DNA of 64,000 nt from Ochotona curzoniae (Eukaryota; Chordata; Mammalia; Lagomorpha; Ochotonidae): NCBI RefSeq assembly GCF_017591425.1, contig NW_024464918.1:23278001-23342000 (forward strand). Direction: 5' to 3'. Below the pieces are notes generated by a model that saw only the letters and a program-made list of their open reading frames with translations, made no database searches and was not told where the DNA came from. The position numbers were made by a program, and so were the translations under genes. Positions 12,690 through 24,303 of the stretch are shown piece after piece (the stretch's first letter is position 1; each line of letters opens with the position of its first letter).

Positions 12690-12961
12690 TGGCTGTTGTA
12701 ATTTGAGAGCCAGAAACAAACAGAAACAGGGAGCACCCACCTGCTGGTTGATTCCCCATCCATCAGCAGTATCCAAGACAGGGCCAGGCCAAAACCAAGG
12801 GCTGCACACTCAATTCAGGTGTCCTATGTGGGTGAGAAGACTGAATCATTTAGGTGGCCATCTGTACTTGCCAGTTGAAGCTGGGAACTGAACTGAGGTT
12901 CCAACCCAGGCACTCCAATGAAGGACTCAGGTACGTTAACTGTTGGGCTAAATTCCTGCTC
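12690..12961 (-). repeat. CSINE-like old SINE, minus orientation
   Basis: Reading the minus strand, the order head, GGAACCTCAGTTCAGTT, then GTGGGTG and the tail is CSINE-like but heavily diverged. The plus strand shows CACCCACCTGCTGGTTGATT and GTTAACTGTTGGGCTAAA. Confidence 0.65.
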
Positions 12962-13192
12962 CAATAACACATTTTTTGAGATGAAGGCAAGAACCCCCCC
13001 ACCCCATTTATCCTCTGCCATAAGAAAAACATTCTGAACTATAATTAGGGTAAATTAGGTTCCTGGAGAGTGAACCCCAACAATGAGGATGACTTCCGCC
13101 ATCCCAGCCTGTCTCATCACCACCAAGAGTATTATTTCTAAGTGTTTGCTCCCTCTCATTCTCTCTGTCTCCTTCCCTTCTCTCTATATGTA

Positions 13193-13466
13193 TTGATTCA
13201 TTTAAAAGAGTGACAGAGAGGGATCTTCCATCTGCTGGTTCACTTCCCAAATTGCCCGCTCTGGGCCAAGCCGAAGCCAAGACCATGAAACTCCATCCAG
13301 GCCTCTTCCCAGGTGGGTGGCAGGGGCTGAAGTGCTTGGGCCATGTTCTGCTGCCTTTTCAGGTGCTTGAACAAGGGAGCTGGATCAAAAGTAGAGTAGT
13401 GGGGGACTCAAACCCCGCTCTGATACAAGAGGCAAATGAACTCTCCTACAGCACAGCCAGCACAAA
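13193..13466 (-). repeat. CSINE, old, minus orientation
   Basis: Plus-strand order is GAGTGACAGAGAGGGATCTT, TCTGCTGGTTCACTTCCC, GGCCTCTTCCCAGGTGGGTG, GGAGCTGGATCAAAAGTAG and GCACAGCCAGCAC. Nearly full length. Confidence 0.88.
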
Positions 13467-13794
13467 CCTCTCTTTCTTGGTCCAGATTCTCAGAAGACAA
13501 TCTGGCTGAATCTTCCCACCATGTTTGTTTCCTCCAAGTTCAAGCACTCAAGGCTGAGAACAGCTATGTCATCTAAGAAAGATGCAGGCTCCCAGGCTTG
13601 GAAGCTGAGAGGACAGTGTCGACCAGCAGGAGAGCTCGACTGAGCAGGGTGACTTGAGAATAAGTTAGAGAGGAGGGCTGGCTAGTAACATACAGGCTTC
13701 AATACAGAGAGGACTGAGTTAGTTGAGTCCCAGTGCCCCACCTGCGTAGACAGAGCACCATGGTGAAGTTCAAGGGAAGCTAGAGGATTTCATG

Positions 13795-13885
13795 AGCTGG
13801 AGATGAGCATCAACTTGAGGGGTCAGACTCCCTGGGTTCAATCCTGGCTTATAGCATACACCTCAATTTGATCTTGTATGTTTAC
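13795..13885 (+). repeat. MIR fragment
   Basis: Core word GGGGTCAGACTCCCTGGGTT followed by CAATCCTGGCTTATAGC is the MIR 5' region with its tRNA-type B-box. It is clear despite divergence. Confidence 0.75.
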
Positions 13886-15604
13886 ATGTACTCATTGGCA
13901 CAAAGGACTTAGTGCACTGCTTCCTGTCTCATTATTATGACATACAGAAACATCTCACTGGCATTCACTTCTCCAGTTTTTCCAAACAAATGGAAATAAA
14001 CTTTTTTTTCAGTTCTCGCTACCTCATTTCGGTTTTCAGTCTTACCATAAACTTGAAATCTGAAGTCAACCTTGTGCAATAGAAATCCATGTGATCTCAA
14101 CACAGTTTTCTGATACGATGACCTCTTAGGACAAGGTAGAATGAACAAAACAGAAATCCCTGTTTCACCATGTATGCATTGAGAACTGATGGGCCTGAGT
14201 GGTAAGGAACATGGAAGGACACATCCCCCTGAGATCTGGCTCACACACGGAATGATAACACTGTCCCCTTACAACTCCCACCCTCCTCTCAAGCCTCCTT
14301 CCCCCCGGCCCACCTTCCTCCTTCCTGTAAACATCTCCCCAGCCCTGTCCTACCTCCTGTGATGTACTCTCTCAGGACTATCTTCAATAGAGGGGAAAAA
14401 ACACACTTTTTTATTGATTTCATTTCATATACATTTATGCTGTTGGTTGGGTGCTTTTATCTTACATCCAGCCTTCAGAATTCAGGTGGAACATGTCATG
14501 TCGTGACGGGCAGGAGGCATCGCAGCGTCAAAAGGAGACTGGGTCCTGCAGAGAGAGCGCCCCTGGACTCTAATGGGAGCTGCGTACATTCAAAGGAAGA
14601 ATTTTGCTTTCAGTGTATTTAACACTACTTGCCTGGAGTTCCATCTCCATGGGGGCTAACATCTGTGTAAAGACAGCAGGGAGGGCAGCTCCTGACCTAG
14701 CCCCTGCTGAGAACAAAGCCAGGACACCTGAGAATTAAAGGGCCCCCATCTTTCAAAGCACTGCTCAACATTTCCCTGCACATTTCACACTTGCCCTACT
14801 GCCGCCTGCACCACTCCACAGTTCACACACAGCATCATTGTGCACGTTCATAAACTTGATGTAAATGGCCTCCTATTGCTACCTAACTCCCTCTGATCTG
14901 CAGTACGTTTCTGAGATTTATCCACATGGCTCCAGTTCATCCATTTTAATAGCTGGATAGCATTTTACTGTTCTGGATGTTGTATTTCTTAAGTTGAGTG
15001 ATGGGTAACTCTGGCGCCTCCATTCTTTCCTAAACTTTACAGGAAGTCAGGAATATTTCATGATGCAAAAGATGAAGCGACTGCAATTCTCTGCAGTGTT
15101 CAGACACTGCAGTACCTCACACAGCCATGCCTGGCTGCCCCAGTGCACAGCCCTGCTGCCCCACAGCTCCCACGGATCCCCATTCCTGGCTCTGTAGACT
15201 TGGTCTGAGCAAGGAGCAGTCATGCGATAGTACCTAGCTGTATTCCCCGACTATTTCAGCTTGCCCAGGGCTCTGAGGATTTCACTGAATCCTCTTGAGA
15301 GCGCTGCAGAGAAAGGCTGTCCCTACTATTCTGTGATAGAGGCTGAGGGAACTGGGGCTCAGAAGCTTGTTGTGTGGTCAGCGTGTCAGCCCTGGGGGAA
15401 AGCAAGAGCCAGGAGTGGAAAGCAGGCCTCTGGGCCTTGGGGTCTCACCACCACCCACAAGGTTCCAGACTGGGGATGGGTGGGATTCAGATGCTGCCTG
15501 TCTCAGATACACTCCCTGAGAATGGACAGGCAGAAGTAGATCTGTGACCAGAACCTTCCACTAAACTGTTCTTCACTACAGTTTTAGTAAGAAAAATATT
15601 CTTT
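13886..15604. other. unannotated; possible old L1/L2 pieces
   Basis: No gene is visible. Around 14,915-14,990, TGAGATTTATCCACATGGC and AGCTGGATAGCATTTTAC resemble the ancient L1 word pair 'gagattcatccatg... gctgaatagtattcc'. Around 15,330-15,365, GGCTGAGGGAACTGGGGC resembles a MIR/L2 tail. Both calls are weak. Confidence 0.35.
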
Positions 15605-15904
15605 TAAAAATTATTTATTTGGAAGGCAGAGTGACAGAGTGAGGAGGAAACACAGAGGTCTTCCACTCATTGGTTCTCCGCACCGTGCCACCCTGCCCCG
15701 AGAGGCAACAGCCAGGGCTGGGCGGGCTGAAGCCAGGGATCTGCAACATCATCTGGGGCTTCCACGGGGATGGCAGGGACCCAGATAATTGGATCACTTT
15801 CTGCCACTTTCCCAGGTGCATTAGCAGGAGCTGGATCCAAAGCAGGGCAGCGGGCTCAGATTGCACCACAGGTGAGAGCTTAACGTGTTGCACCACAACA
15901 CCCC
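15605..15904 (-). repeat. CSINE, full length, old, minus orientation
   Basis: Plus-strand tail ATTATTTATTTGGAAGGCAG, GCAGGAGCTGGATCCAAAG, and head TAACGTGTTGCACCACAACA. Confidence 0.92.
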
Positions 15905-15931
15905 AAGAAAACAGTCTTTAAGATGGTGTAT

Positions 15932-16171
15932 TGGGGCCAATGTTGTGTCACATCAGGTTAAGCAGCAGGCTGCAGTGCTGGCATCAACTTGAGACTCCTG
16001 GCTCTAGTCTGGCTGCAGTTGTTTGGAGAATGAACCAGCAGATGGAGGACTTTCTCTCCCTCTCTCATTCTCTCCTCCACCACCCCCCAACCCCCACCCG
16101 TGTGTGTGTGTGTGTGTGTGTGTCCTCTCTTGTAACTCTACCTTTCAAACAAGCAAATAAGGCTTTTTAAA
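15932..16171 (+). repeat. CSINE with internal deletion
   Basis: Head GGGGCCAATGTTGTG joins GAGACTCCTGGCTC after about 100 missing bases. Its CT-rich region has expanded into (GT)n at 16102-16123. Confidence 0.9.
16102..16123. repeat. (GT)n microsatellite inside a SINE
   Basis: Eleven uninterrupted GT units have grown from the pyrimidine-rich part of the host CSINE. Confidence 0.95.
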
Positions 16172-16181
16172 AGATAGTTTA

Positions 16182-16521
16182 GGGCCCGGCGCGGTGGCGC
16201 AAGTGGTTAAAGGTCCTCGCCTTTCACGCCCGGGATCCCATATGGGCGCCGGTTCTAATCCCGGCAGCCCTGCTTCCCTTCCAGCTCCCTGCCTGTGGCC
16301 TGGGAGAGCAGTCGAGGACGGCCCAAAGCTTTGGGAACCTGCACCCGCGTGGGAGACCCGGAGGAGGCTCCTGGCTTCGGATCGGCATAGTATCGGCCCG
16401 TTGCGCTCACTTGGGGAGTGAAACATCGGACGGAAGATCTTCCTCTCTGTCTCTCGTCTCTCCTCTCTGTATATCCGCCTTTCCAATGAAAAAATAATAA
16501 AAATAAATCTTTAAAAAAAAA
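16182..16521 (+). repeat. young full-length CSINE with perfect target-site duplication
   Basis: This is the closest copy to a source element in the window. The A box is TGGCGCAAGTGG at 16194-16205, the B box GGTTCTAATCC at 16251-16261, and many CpGs are kept. It ends in (AAT/A)n. The 13-base direct repeat AAAAGATAGTTTA flanks it at 16169-16181 and 16522-16534. It inserted next to an older SINE tail. Confidence 0.98.
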
Positions 16522-16889
16522 AAAAGATAGTTTAATCTACATAATAAAATAGTTCGAAGGTCCATATCTTCTCCAACACTCACTTCTGCTGTGCTGTGCA
16601 CAGTCATGTGCTCCATCTCTAGCCTTCCACAGAAAGCTCACTGGAGCTCAAGGCCTCCCCAGAGGTTGGCAAGCAGGCTCCTTGGGGCAGGACCTTAAGG
16701 CCCTCCAGACAGTCCTCTTCATGTTATTATACTTGAAGTCATTATTCTGTTCTTTTCCCTCCTTATCTCTGTACTTCTCTTCTTTAAATGCTAAAAAAAG
16801 TTTACATTCTGTAATGTGGAAATTTTAACTCACTGGTTTTCATTTTTTTATTATTATTATTTAGCACATATACATAACAGGAGCCTTTA

Positions 16890-18300
16890 AAACATGCAAG
16901 ACCCAGGGGTGGGAATGGGCCTAGTATGGGAGCCTCTGGGCTCGCCTGCTAAGCTGCTACTTCCATGGGGAGGCATGAGAGATGGGACTGGATGCGGGCC
17001 AGGCTGGGCTAGGCTGCCACACCTGTTAGCATGAGAGAGAGCCAGAATGAATTCAGACCAGCCAGGGTAGGTCACTGCACCAATTGGTACGTGTTGGGAC
17101 TTGGTGCAAATCATATCATGCTGGACTCCAGTGAATCCCTGGCAGGTGCAAATCCTGGAGCTTAGAGCATGCCTGGCAGGGAAACTAGGTACTCCCTGGC
17201 TAGGCTGTACCTACCACTGGTGGGCATGAAAACCAGAGCTGGGGACAGGCCAATTTGGACACGGTGGCAGCACCTGTCAGTATGCATGGAATCTGAGTCT
17301 GGAGGCAGGGTGGGCTGAGTGGAGCCATAGCACCCATGAGTATGAATGAGAGCCAGATGGACTATGGTGGGAGGCCACAGCAGAGGCTGACACATGCAAA
17401 AAGGGGGGGAGCTGGGAATGAGCCTGGTGAGAATTATTAGGGGGGGATTGCCCCAACTAAGTATGGCACTGCTGGCATGTGTGAGGACTGGGTCTGTGGC
17501 AGACTGGCTGGGCTGGGCCACAGCACTCAAAGGTTTGTATGAGAGATGGAACTGAGCACAGAACCGATCAGGCAGCTGCATCCACTGGTATGTGTGTTGG
17601 CTGATGCAGGAGCCAGATGCAACCTGACCCTGCGCTGGCTGGTGCACAGAAGTCTGAGGTCACCCCAGGTAAGGTTTCTTGGGGGACTTCTCAACTATAC
17701 CACTGAACTCAGACCTTCTGGCCACAGGGAAAACCACAACATTTGTGGTCTGACCTTTGAGTGCAGGTAATGAGCCTCCTAAGTTGCTGATACCTGTGCG
17801 GTGGACAATTTGCCCAGATGCACCTGATGGACATGACAACCAACTCATCTAGGACAAGAGGCAATATGACGTGCCTTGTCAGAGGATGGGAAGCCAAACA
17901 GTTTGGGCAATGCTCCTGGCCAAGCTTTGCAGAAAGTTCCGGGGTCTGTGGATGCACCAAGGCAGACATTGTCAACCAGTAGATCTTGGAAAGATTTTCT
18001 CAACCCTGGTACAATGAAGATCTCAGAACCATCAAAACCATTTAAGTGACACCCGTGGAACACTCTTCCCTACATCAGGGTCTCTAAAATATGATAAAAT
18101 GACCATCCCTCATGATATAGTTTGACAGCAAGGAGCAGTCCCCTCCCTCTCCTTTCCTGCACACAGAGAAGAAAAAAAACTTAAAACATTTGTCCCGACC
18201 ACATTCCTCCATACCTGACCCTCACCACACTAATCAGAGACCCACACAGGTGTGCATTCCTCTCGACTATATAAACAATATTAAAAATAAAATTAAAATT
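16890..18300 (+). mobile_element. composite retroelement: tandem array plus shared 3' module (copy 2)
   Basis: A degenerate tandem array (16,905-17,650) runs into ~350 bp of unique sequence. A 3' module then begins near TGTCAACCAGTAGATC and continues with AACCATCAAAACCATTT, ending ACTATATAAACAATATTAAA plus an A/T-rich tail. The module is a diverged relative of those at 12,216 and 56,040. There is no long coding frame of known type. It could be the 3' end of an old LINE with a repetitive 3' UTR, or a non-autonomous composite element. The family is unknown to me. Confidence 0.55.
16905..17650. repeat. degenerate ~60-bp tandem array (about 11 units)
   Basis: A word of the form (C/T)ATGAGAGxxxGxxCTGG recurs at about 16974, 17030, 17224, 17285, 17343, 17476 and 17538, with weaker copies at 17092, 17167, 17393 and 17593. 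Spacing is 50-83 bp, mostly 56-62. The units are GC-rich with GGGCTGGGC and GCAGCACC words. The 161-codon minus-strand frame at 17162-17647 is a by-product of this array. Confidence 0.75.
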
Positions 18301-18499
18301 TTATTTTAAAATGCAGGGAGGCTCTTAAGAGGTAACGTAAAAGACACTCGCACTTGGCGTGCCTTACCATGTGTCCAATCCACAATAGCACCTGCATTTC
18401 TTCATTCTCTGCAACTGTGTTCCAAAAGCCACATCACAGGGTAAAAACACAAGGAAACTTCATGACTCTGAAAAAAATCAGCGTTTTGCTCATCAGACT

Positions 18500-18890
18500 G
18501 GCACGATCTTAGGCAGCTGGTTCAGTGTTACAAGTTTGGAAGCCACACCTCTCCTGCCTGTGTAGCATTTTTTGCCTACCTGTGATCCTGGGACCTGAGC
18601 TGGGGAGGGGAGCGGTGCTGCATTGTGTAAACACTCCCCTCTTGAGTTCCTGTGGTCCACACTGGGGAGAAGTGCTCTCTTGTGCCCTGGCTCTTGGCCT
18701 TTTGCATGCCCACTCACTCTCTTGCTTTTGCAAACTTACTCCAAGGACAAAAGGTAGCAATCTCTCTCCCTCACCCTTTTGCTTCCTGGCTCACGCTCCC
18801 TGAACATGACCCACATATATCTGTATTCTTCATCCTCTCAATAAACTTTACCACTTGCTCAAAGTATGCCCGTGCCTGTGCGTCAAATGC
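18500..18890 (+). mobile_element. possible solo LTR
   Basis: The segment is moderately GC-rich, then CTCAATAAACTTTACCACTTG gives a poly(A) signal about 60 bases before the end, followed by GTGCCTGTGCGTCAA. That layout (U3, AATAAA in R, short U5) is LTR-like. No primer-binding site or internal retroviral sequence follows. It could instead be an old unique sequence. Confidence 0.4.
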
Positions 18891-19721
18891 TTTTTAAGAA
18901 AGAGGCAAAAATCTAGAAAATAAATGTTTGGCCCAAACTTAGTCCCTACCAAGACTAGACTGCTTCCTAGCCAGGGATCTGATCTGCTGTATTAACAGTT
19001 CCAAGCCTTCCTAGGAGGAATGCCACTCCTTTGAAAAGGCTGCTGTAACTTCAGGCACTTATGACAAAATCTAGGTGAATTATGAGACAATTTCATGCTG
19101 GTTTGCAGAGTGATTAAAACAAGTGGCCTTGAATGATAGCATATGTTATAAAGAGATGGAGCCTTTCAGTTATAAAAGATGTATCAATCAGGGGAAAGCA
19201 AATACAAATTAAAGTTTGATGAGCAATTGGATATTAATCGGTACTAACTCTGCTTTTTATGTCACTTTGATGTGGAGTGGATCATAAACATGGTGAGCGA
19301 TACTAATAATATATATTCACTTCAATACAACTTTATGGCTCCATTTATTAAAGAAACCAATATTGAGACTGAGTTGTGGGTGCAGTGGCACATGCTTTCC
19401 CTCTTATCCCTTTGCCTAACTTCCCATGCACGCGCTCAGCCCCAGCCTGCAGGGTACATTGCATCTGAGAAGACGTGTAAGAGTCATTGCCTAATCTTTT
19501 CTTTATGCAGCTATTCTAAATTATAGCAAAAACAAACTTAACAGCAAATGAGGACTTTATACATTTATTCCAGGTTTTTAAAAATAATTTGTTGCTCTCC
19601 TGAATTTAGACAGAACTCTCAAGGGAAGAAACATCATTGTGACATCACTTAGTAGACCCTTAAATAGACCTTGTAGTGTCATTCTACAGGTAGCCAACAT
19701 ATTTCATATCAAGTACGAAGG
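18891..19721. other. unannotated intergenic sequence
   Basis: A/T-rich; no gene and no repeat I can name. Confidence 0.45.
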
Positions 19722-19798
19722 CACTTGAAAAAGGCCCAAGGAAAATGGAATGAAAGCTAAGTTTATTTTGGTGCAAAATATTTGGAGTTCCATATGCA
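19722..19798 (+). repeat. partial MITE, interrupted by a second copy
   Basis: Words GGAAAATGGAATGAAAGC and TTTATTTTGGTGCAAAATAT match one end and the interior of the element next to it in opposite orientation. The right end is cut by that element. Confidence 0.55.
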
Positions 19799-19927
19799 AA
19801 GGAGCTTCAGAAAGTTCATGGAAAATGTAAATTATGAAAAAAACAATATACGGATTTAAAATTTTTTGAACCAACATCAATTAATCTTTTAATCCCATTT
19901 TCCATGAATTTTCTATAGAATCTCCAA
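19799..19927 (-). mobile_element. MITE with 26-bp terminal inverted repeats
   Basis: The left end GGAGCTTCAGAAAGTTCATGG and the right end CCATGAATTTTCTATAGAATC (ending CTCC) are imperfect inverted repeats. The interior carries ATTATGAAAAAAAC and CAATTAATCTTTTAATCCC. At ~129 bp it has no coding capacity, as in a non-autonomous DNA transposon. I do not assign a family. Confidence 0.7.
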
Positions 19928-20109
19928 ATAACCCAACACTTTTATTTGAAATATAAAAACTACTTCTAATTGTAAAAACACAAAGCTAATACCTAATCAC
20001 CAGTAAGAAACTATGCATATCTTTTTCACTAAAATGAAAGCTTACAAAGCAATCAATTTCATCATGCCATTTCTCTCTTTAACAACGCATGTCATAGTTT
20101 CAAAATTTC

Positions 20110-20255
20110 ATATTATCCAAACTCATAGCCAGGTCCTGCTGCTTCTTTATGATGTGAACCTGGGCAGGCTACTTCATCTCCCTGAGCCCTTAGTTTTCTT
20201 ATCTGTAAAATGGGTAAAATAACACATACCTTAAGGACAAGACTAAATGAGACAT
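20110..20255 (+). repeat. MIR, 3' half
   Basis: AACCTGGGCAGGCTACTTCA, CTCCCTGAGCCCTTAGTTT, TCTTATCTGTAAAATGGG and ACTAAATGAGAC follow MIR consensus order closely. Confidence 0.85.
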
Positions 20256-20649
20256 TTTTTTTCCCATGTCCCCCCATTCACAATACAGACCAGGCACAGG
20301 GTAGAGGGCCTGGGCTGGGGTGTATATGGGGAAGGTTGGCTCTGCCTCCTCTTGCTATACAGCCAGTGTATAAGAACACAGCCTGTGCTAAGCACCAGGA
20401 GGTTTAAATGAGACATTTGAAAAGTATTTTTGGAATAATTAAACACGGCATTATTCCTGTATTCAAAAAGCCATTTTTACAATGACAGTATTCTTACAAG
20501 TGGGGTCTATTACGTTGTACTGCAATCCTGTACTTTATTTAGTCAATTTGCTAGTGCTGGTCTTTGAGATCACCTTTAGTATTTCTCATTAATACCTGGC
20601 GTTATTATCTTGAGAGAAATCACTAGAGCCATCACTGTTCTAGACCCCC

Positions 20650-20738
20650 CAGGGTCTGTATTAGCAGAAAGCTGGCATCAGCAGCTGGAGCCAGCTGCCC
20701 AACTCAGGTATGCCAACAGAGGATGCAGAGCCGTCCAA
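20650..20738 (-). repeat. CSINE fragment, minus orientation
   Basis: TATTAGCAGAAAGCTGGCAT and CCCAACTCAGGTATGCC fit the reverse complement of the CSINE part from the B box to the GGGAAAGC word. Old. Confidence 0.55.
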
Positions 20739-21815
20739 CAAGTGTTCTCAAAGCCACACTTCACACATAATCCAATTCTCTGAATTTCAATGAAGCCATA
20801 GGGGAAATTTATTTCATCTCTACGTTTGAGTAGCCCATCTCCGTGTACTAAATTCAGTCTACTGTTTTGTGGGTTATTTTGTTTTTAAACCTACCCACAA
20901 TTTATCCGTTTAGTACTAGGCTGAATGATTTTTTTAACCTCTTTGTGAAGATCAAGATGACATTTTGTGGATATTCGCAAGGGTAACTTTGTTAACTCTG
21001 GGTGGCAGAGCCAGGCAAACACTGATGTGTATTTGATTCTTTTGATAGAATGAAATCTAACTATTAATTAGAATAACATCCTTGGGGAGGTGTTTTATTG
21101 GGCTATTTGTCTCAGAACCTATATTTTTTTGTTTGCCCATTAGTTGGAACAGATTATTTTTAAAAGGATCCGTATTGATAATAAAAAGAGGGGAAACTAT
21201 AAACTCAATCCCAGCGAGCAGGGGCTCTACCATCTATCAACAGAGGAAATCCCCAGCAGACAAATGAACGACCTGCTTTGCAAAGCCATGGGAGGGAAGC
21301 CTAAGGCAAGACTAGCAGGGATCCTTAGGTTTTAGGTCTGTTTGACTTAAAAGGCAGACTGAAGAAGTGGAGAAGCAGATCACAACACCAACACCTTGTG
21401 ATGTCAGGCCGTTAGCAAACCAAACACATGTCACATCCCTTTAGAAAGGTTTTCTTTTGTTGTCACTGTTGACTTAGATGTCTTAATGTTCCCTAAAAAC
21501 TATGTGGCTTATTTTCAAAACAGGCCAATTCCTTGCTCCTTCTGTCTGCTCTAAATTCAAGAAATATATCTAACTGTACTCTAACAACAGTCAGTTTCAG
21601 AAGAAATTAATGAGGAACATCCATTCATTATTGATGTTCTGCAACAGTAGGTCTGCGAATGTTTCTGCTAATCACCAAAGCTGAACAGATGTATCTTCAT
21701 AAATTTAATACTGAAGAATACAATGAGCACGAGCGAGGCACAAGTAGACAAAATAAGGATATGTATAGTGATGACAGGGAGTAATAATGACTGCATCATT
21801 GCCCCCAAGGCAGTA
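20739..21815. other. unannotated intergenic sequence
   Basis: No gene or named repeat is visible. Confidence 0.45.
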
Positions 21816-22122
21816 TTTATTTAAACTGCAAGGCAGAGTAAAATTGTCAGAGAAAGCCCTGTTTAAGTTTTCCAGTACCTCAGTATGGCATTAAGCAGCA
21901 ACAGGAGTTGAATTTTTGGGGAGTTCAGCCAATGCACCTGGGTAATCAACAGAGGATGGCCCAAGTGTTTGCACTTCTGAACCATGTGGGAGACCTGGAA
22001 GAAGCTCCTGGTACTACCCCAGCCATCTGGGGAGTGAATCAGCAGATGGAAGATCTCTCTCTCTTTCTTGCCAACACCCCCCTGCCCCAACTTGGCTCTT
22101 CAAATAAAATAAAATTTTTTAA
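21816..22122 (+). repeat. CSINE fragments: minus tail piece then plus 5'-truncated copy
   Basis: At 21816-21852, TATTTATTTAAACTGCAAGG looks like the end of a minus copy. From about 21875, a plus copy lacks its head but has GATGGCCCAAGTGTTTG, GTGGGAGACCTGGAAGAAG and CTTCAAATAAAATAAAA. Confidence 0.8.
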
Positions 22123-23527
22123 AGATAGTCTTATTGTGGTCAGTGTTTGAGAATGACAATACTGGGTATTTTATGTAGCATCCAGACATTATCAATGGCC
22201 ACATAACCATTCCTGAGGGGAACACAGTTACCTTTCTGTTCTAAGGAATTCTGGCAAGATGGTGACCCTGTCATGGTGAACCGACTGGGGACTGCGGAAG
22301 TTGAGGTTGTTAACCTTGACCTTTCCCAGGCTCTGCTCCTGGCCATGCTAGAGGCAGGGAACTGGACACCCAGTCACAGGAGTCTGTTCATGTCATGTGG
22401 GCAGTTAGGTCTTCACTGTATTCCTTGCACTTCTCTGCTTGGAAATAAGAGGGAATTGTGTAGTTGATGATGTTTTGCTGTAGTAGTAATTGCCACTGAC
22501 AGATCCATATTACAGTGGAGAAGGGGTGTGAAATATCATTTTAGTTACTAGACAAGAACTCAAGGAGCTGTGTTCAATAGCCATATATGCCACACATGTG
22601 GACTGGTACAGAGCACCAGCCTAGGAGCCAGAACGACTGTCTCACCTTCTGAGCAAAGACCCCTCAACTGGCTAGTGTCCACCTGCTCCCCACAAAGCTT
22701 TTCTCTCTGTCTGCTCAGCAGGATTGACCTCACAGAAGCTTGCAGGGGGAAATTAAGCTTTGAAACAGTGCAAGGACAGTGGGCTCCCCTAAAATCCACA
22801 TGCCCTCCACCTCTCCATCCCTGACCCCTCCAAGACCCACTCTTTCCACCTCAGTATCAACAATCCCTGAAGCAGATTTTAGCCTGTGAATGTACAATAG
22901 AAATCCCCCAAAGAGAAAAAGTGACTATAACCTTCAGCCAAGCCTTCAGCAAGTAGCTAGCACCTGAACTCAGTTGTCTACGTCTGAGGAAAGCACCCAG
23001 GGCAGAGAGGAACGTCCACACTACTCACTGTCTAGTCAACAGCAGCCCAAGTCTTCTGTGTCACGCCTATGTTTTATTCAACAACAAGACATGTCAGGCC
23101 ATGTAATTGGCACTGCTTTTCATCCAGACCAACCGTGTGCCAAGAGCTGCTGAGTTCTGCAGCATCGCCAGATCTGGGCCTTTCTGCTTGGCTGGCCATG
23201 CTTCTGTCTCACTCTTCTCGCTCTTCATACCTGCACGAGAAGATCAGTGACTATGCAGTCTGTAAAGTCACCAGCTCTCACACAGCAGAATGCCGAGGTC
23301 AGGCCAGAGAATCACAAACACCTTGTAAACCTTAAAAAGGACATAGGAAGAGTGAGAACAGATTTTGATGACTATCCAAACTGGTGACTTCTATGTGTTT
23401 TGGGCCACACTACTTTCTAATGTGCCTGCACACAAAATCATGAATTTCAGACCACTGTTTGACTTACCTGATCATCATAAACTTCTACTTTTTAATTATT
23501 GGACAGACACTATTACCTTAAAAACAG
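22123..23527. other. unannotated intergenic sequence
   Basis: Moderately GC-rich between 22,560 and 23,340, with no gene model. The 84- and 88-codon open frames there resemble nothing I know. Confidence 0.45.
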
Positions 23528-23700
23528 ATGATGGCTTAAATACTTGGGTTCCTACCACCTACAAAGGAGACCCAGATGAAGTTACTGGCCCCTGGCTTCA
23601 GTCTGGTCCAGCCCAAATTGTTGAGGGTATTTGGGCAGTGAACCAACAAATGGAAGATCTCTATCTTTCCCTTCCAGTTTCAAAAAAATAGATAAAAAAT
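23528..23700 (+). repeat. CSINE, 5'-truncated
   Basis: GGCTTAAATACTTGGGTTCC, AGACCCAGATGAAGTTACTGG and GTGAACCAACAAATGGAAG. Only the 3' half remains. Confidence 0.88.
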
Positions 23701-24303
23701 ATTTAAAAGTGGAATCCTTAGGTAATATTAACTATTAGTGAAAAAAAAGTTCTCTCATCTAATATTTCAGACCTAGTCCAGAGGAAGCCATTATCAAAAA
23801 CTTTTACACCTGTTACCCAGTATTTTATTTTAAATTTGAAGGGCAACTTTGCCTGTGGCTCCTGGGTCACCACATTAGGTTAATTACTCTGACAGTAAGA
23901 AAGAAGGCAGAAAACAAAGCCCATGGCCTAAGCACAATGGCCCTGGCTACAAACGAGGGAGTCTTTGCAGTCTCCTCTCTTCCTAAAAAGGGCCATGGGT
24001 TGGGGCAGGGTGTGGAGGCTTACCAACTTATGAAAAGAGAGATGGTATCCTCAGAAAATGAAAAATTGGAATAGAAAAATAGTGTCATGGAAAACAAAGT
24101 CTGCCTCTGGTCCTTGTAGCAGTTGGTGTGCTGGAAATGAGAGGAAGCAAGTACAATAAGGACTCATCATTTCTACACAAAATGTGTGCTTTTTCCACTT
24201 GAGAAATTAAAGCATTTTTGTGTTCCAGAATGTTCAATAAACCAACACATCTGTGTAACTGGTTATAATAGAATGCAGTAAAAATTTTTCATAGAGTTTT
24301 TTT
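23701..24303. other. unannotated intergenic sequence
   Basis: No gene or recognised repeat. Confidence 0.45.

Noticed and set aside
16182..16260. tRNA gene call from the A and B boxes
   Set aside because: The boxes belong to the tRNA-derived head of a CSINE, which has no acceptor-stem pairing or anticodon arm of a functional tRNA and continues into the SINE body.
17162..17647. 161-codon minus-strand open frame as a gene
   Set aside because: It lies wholly within the degenerate ~60-bp tandem array. Repeated units without stops explain its length, and it resembles no protein.
16905..17650. Tandem units considered as a CRISPR-like array
   Set aside because: The units are diverged end to end with no exact repeat/spacer alternation, and the DNA is mammalian.
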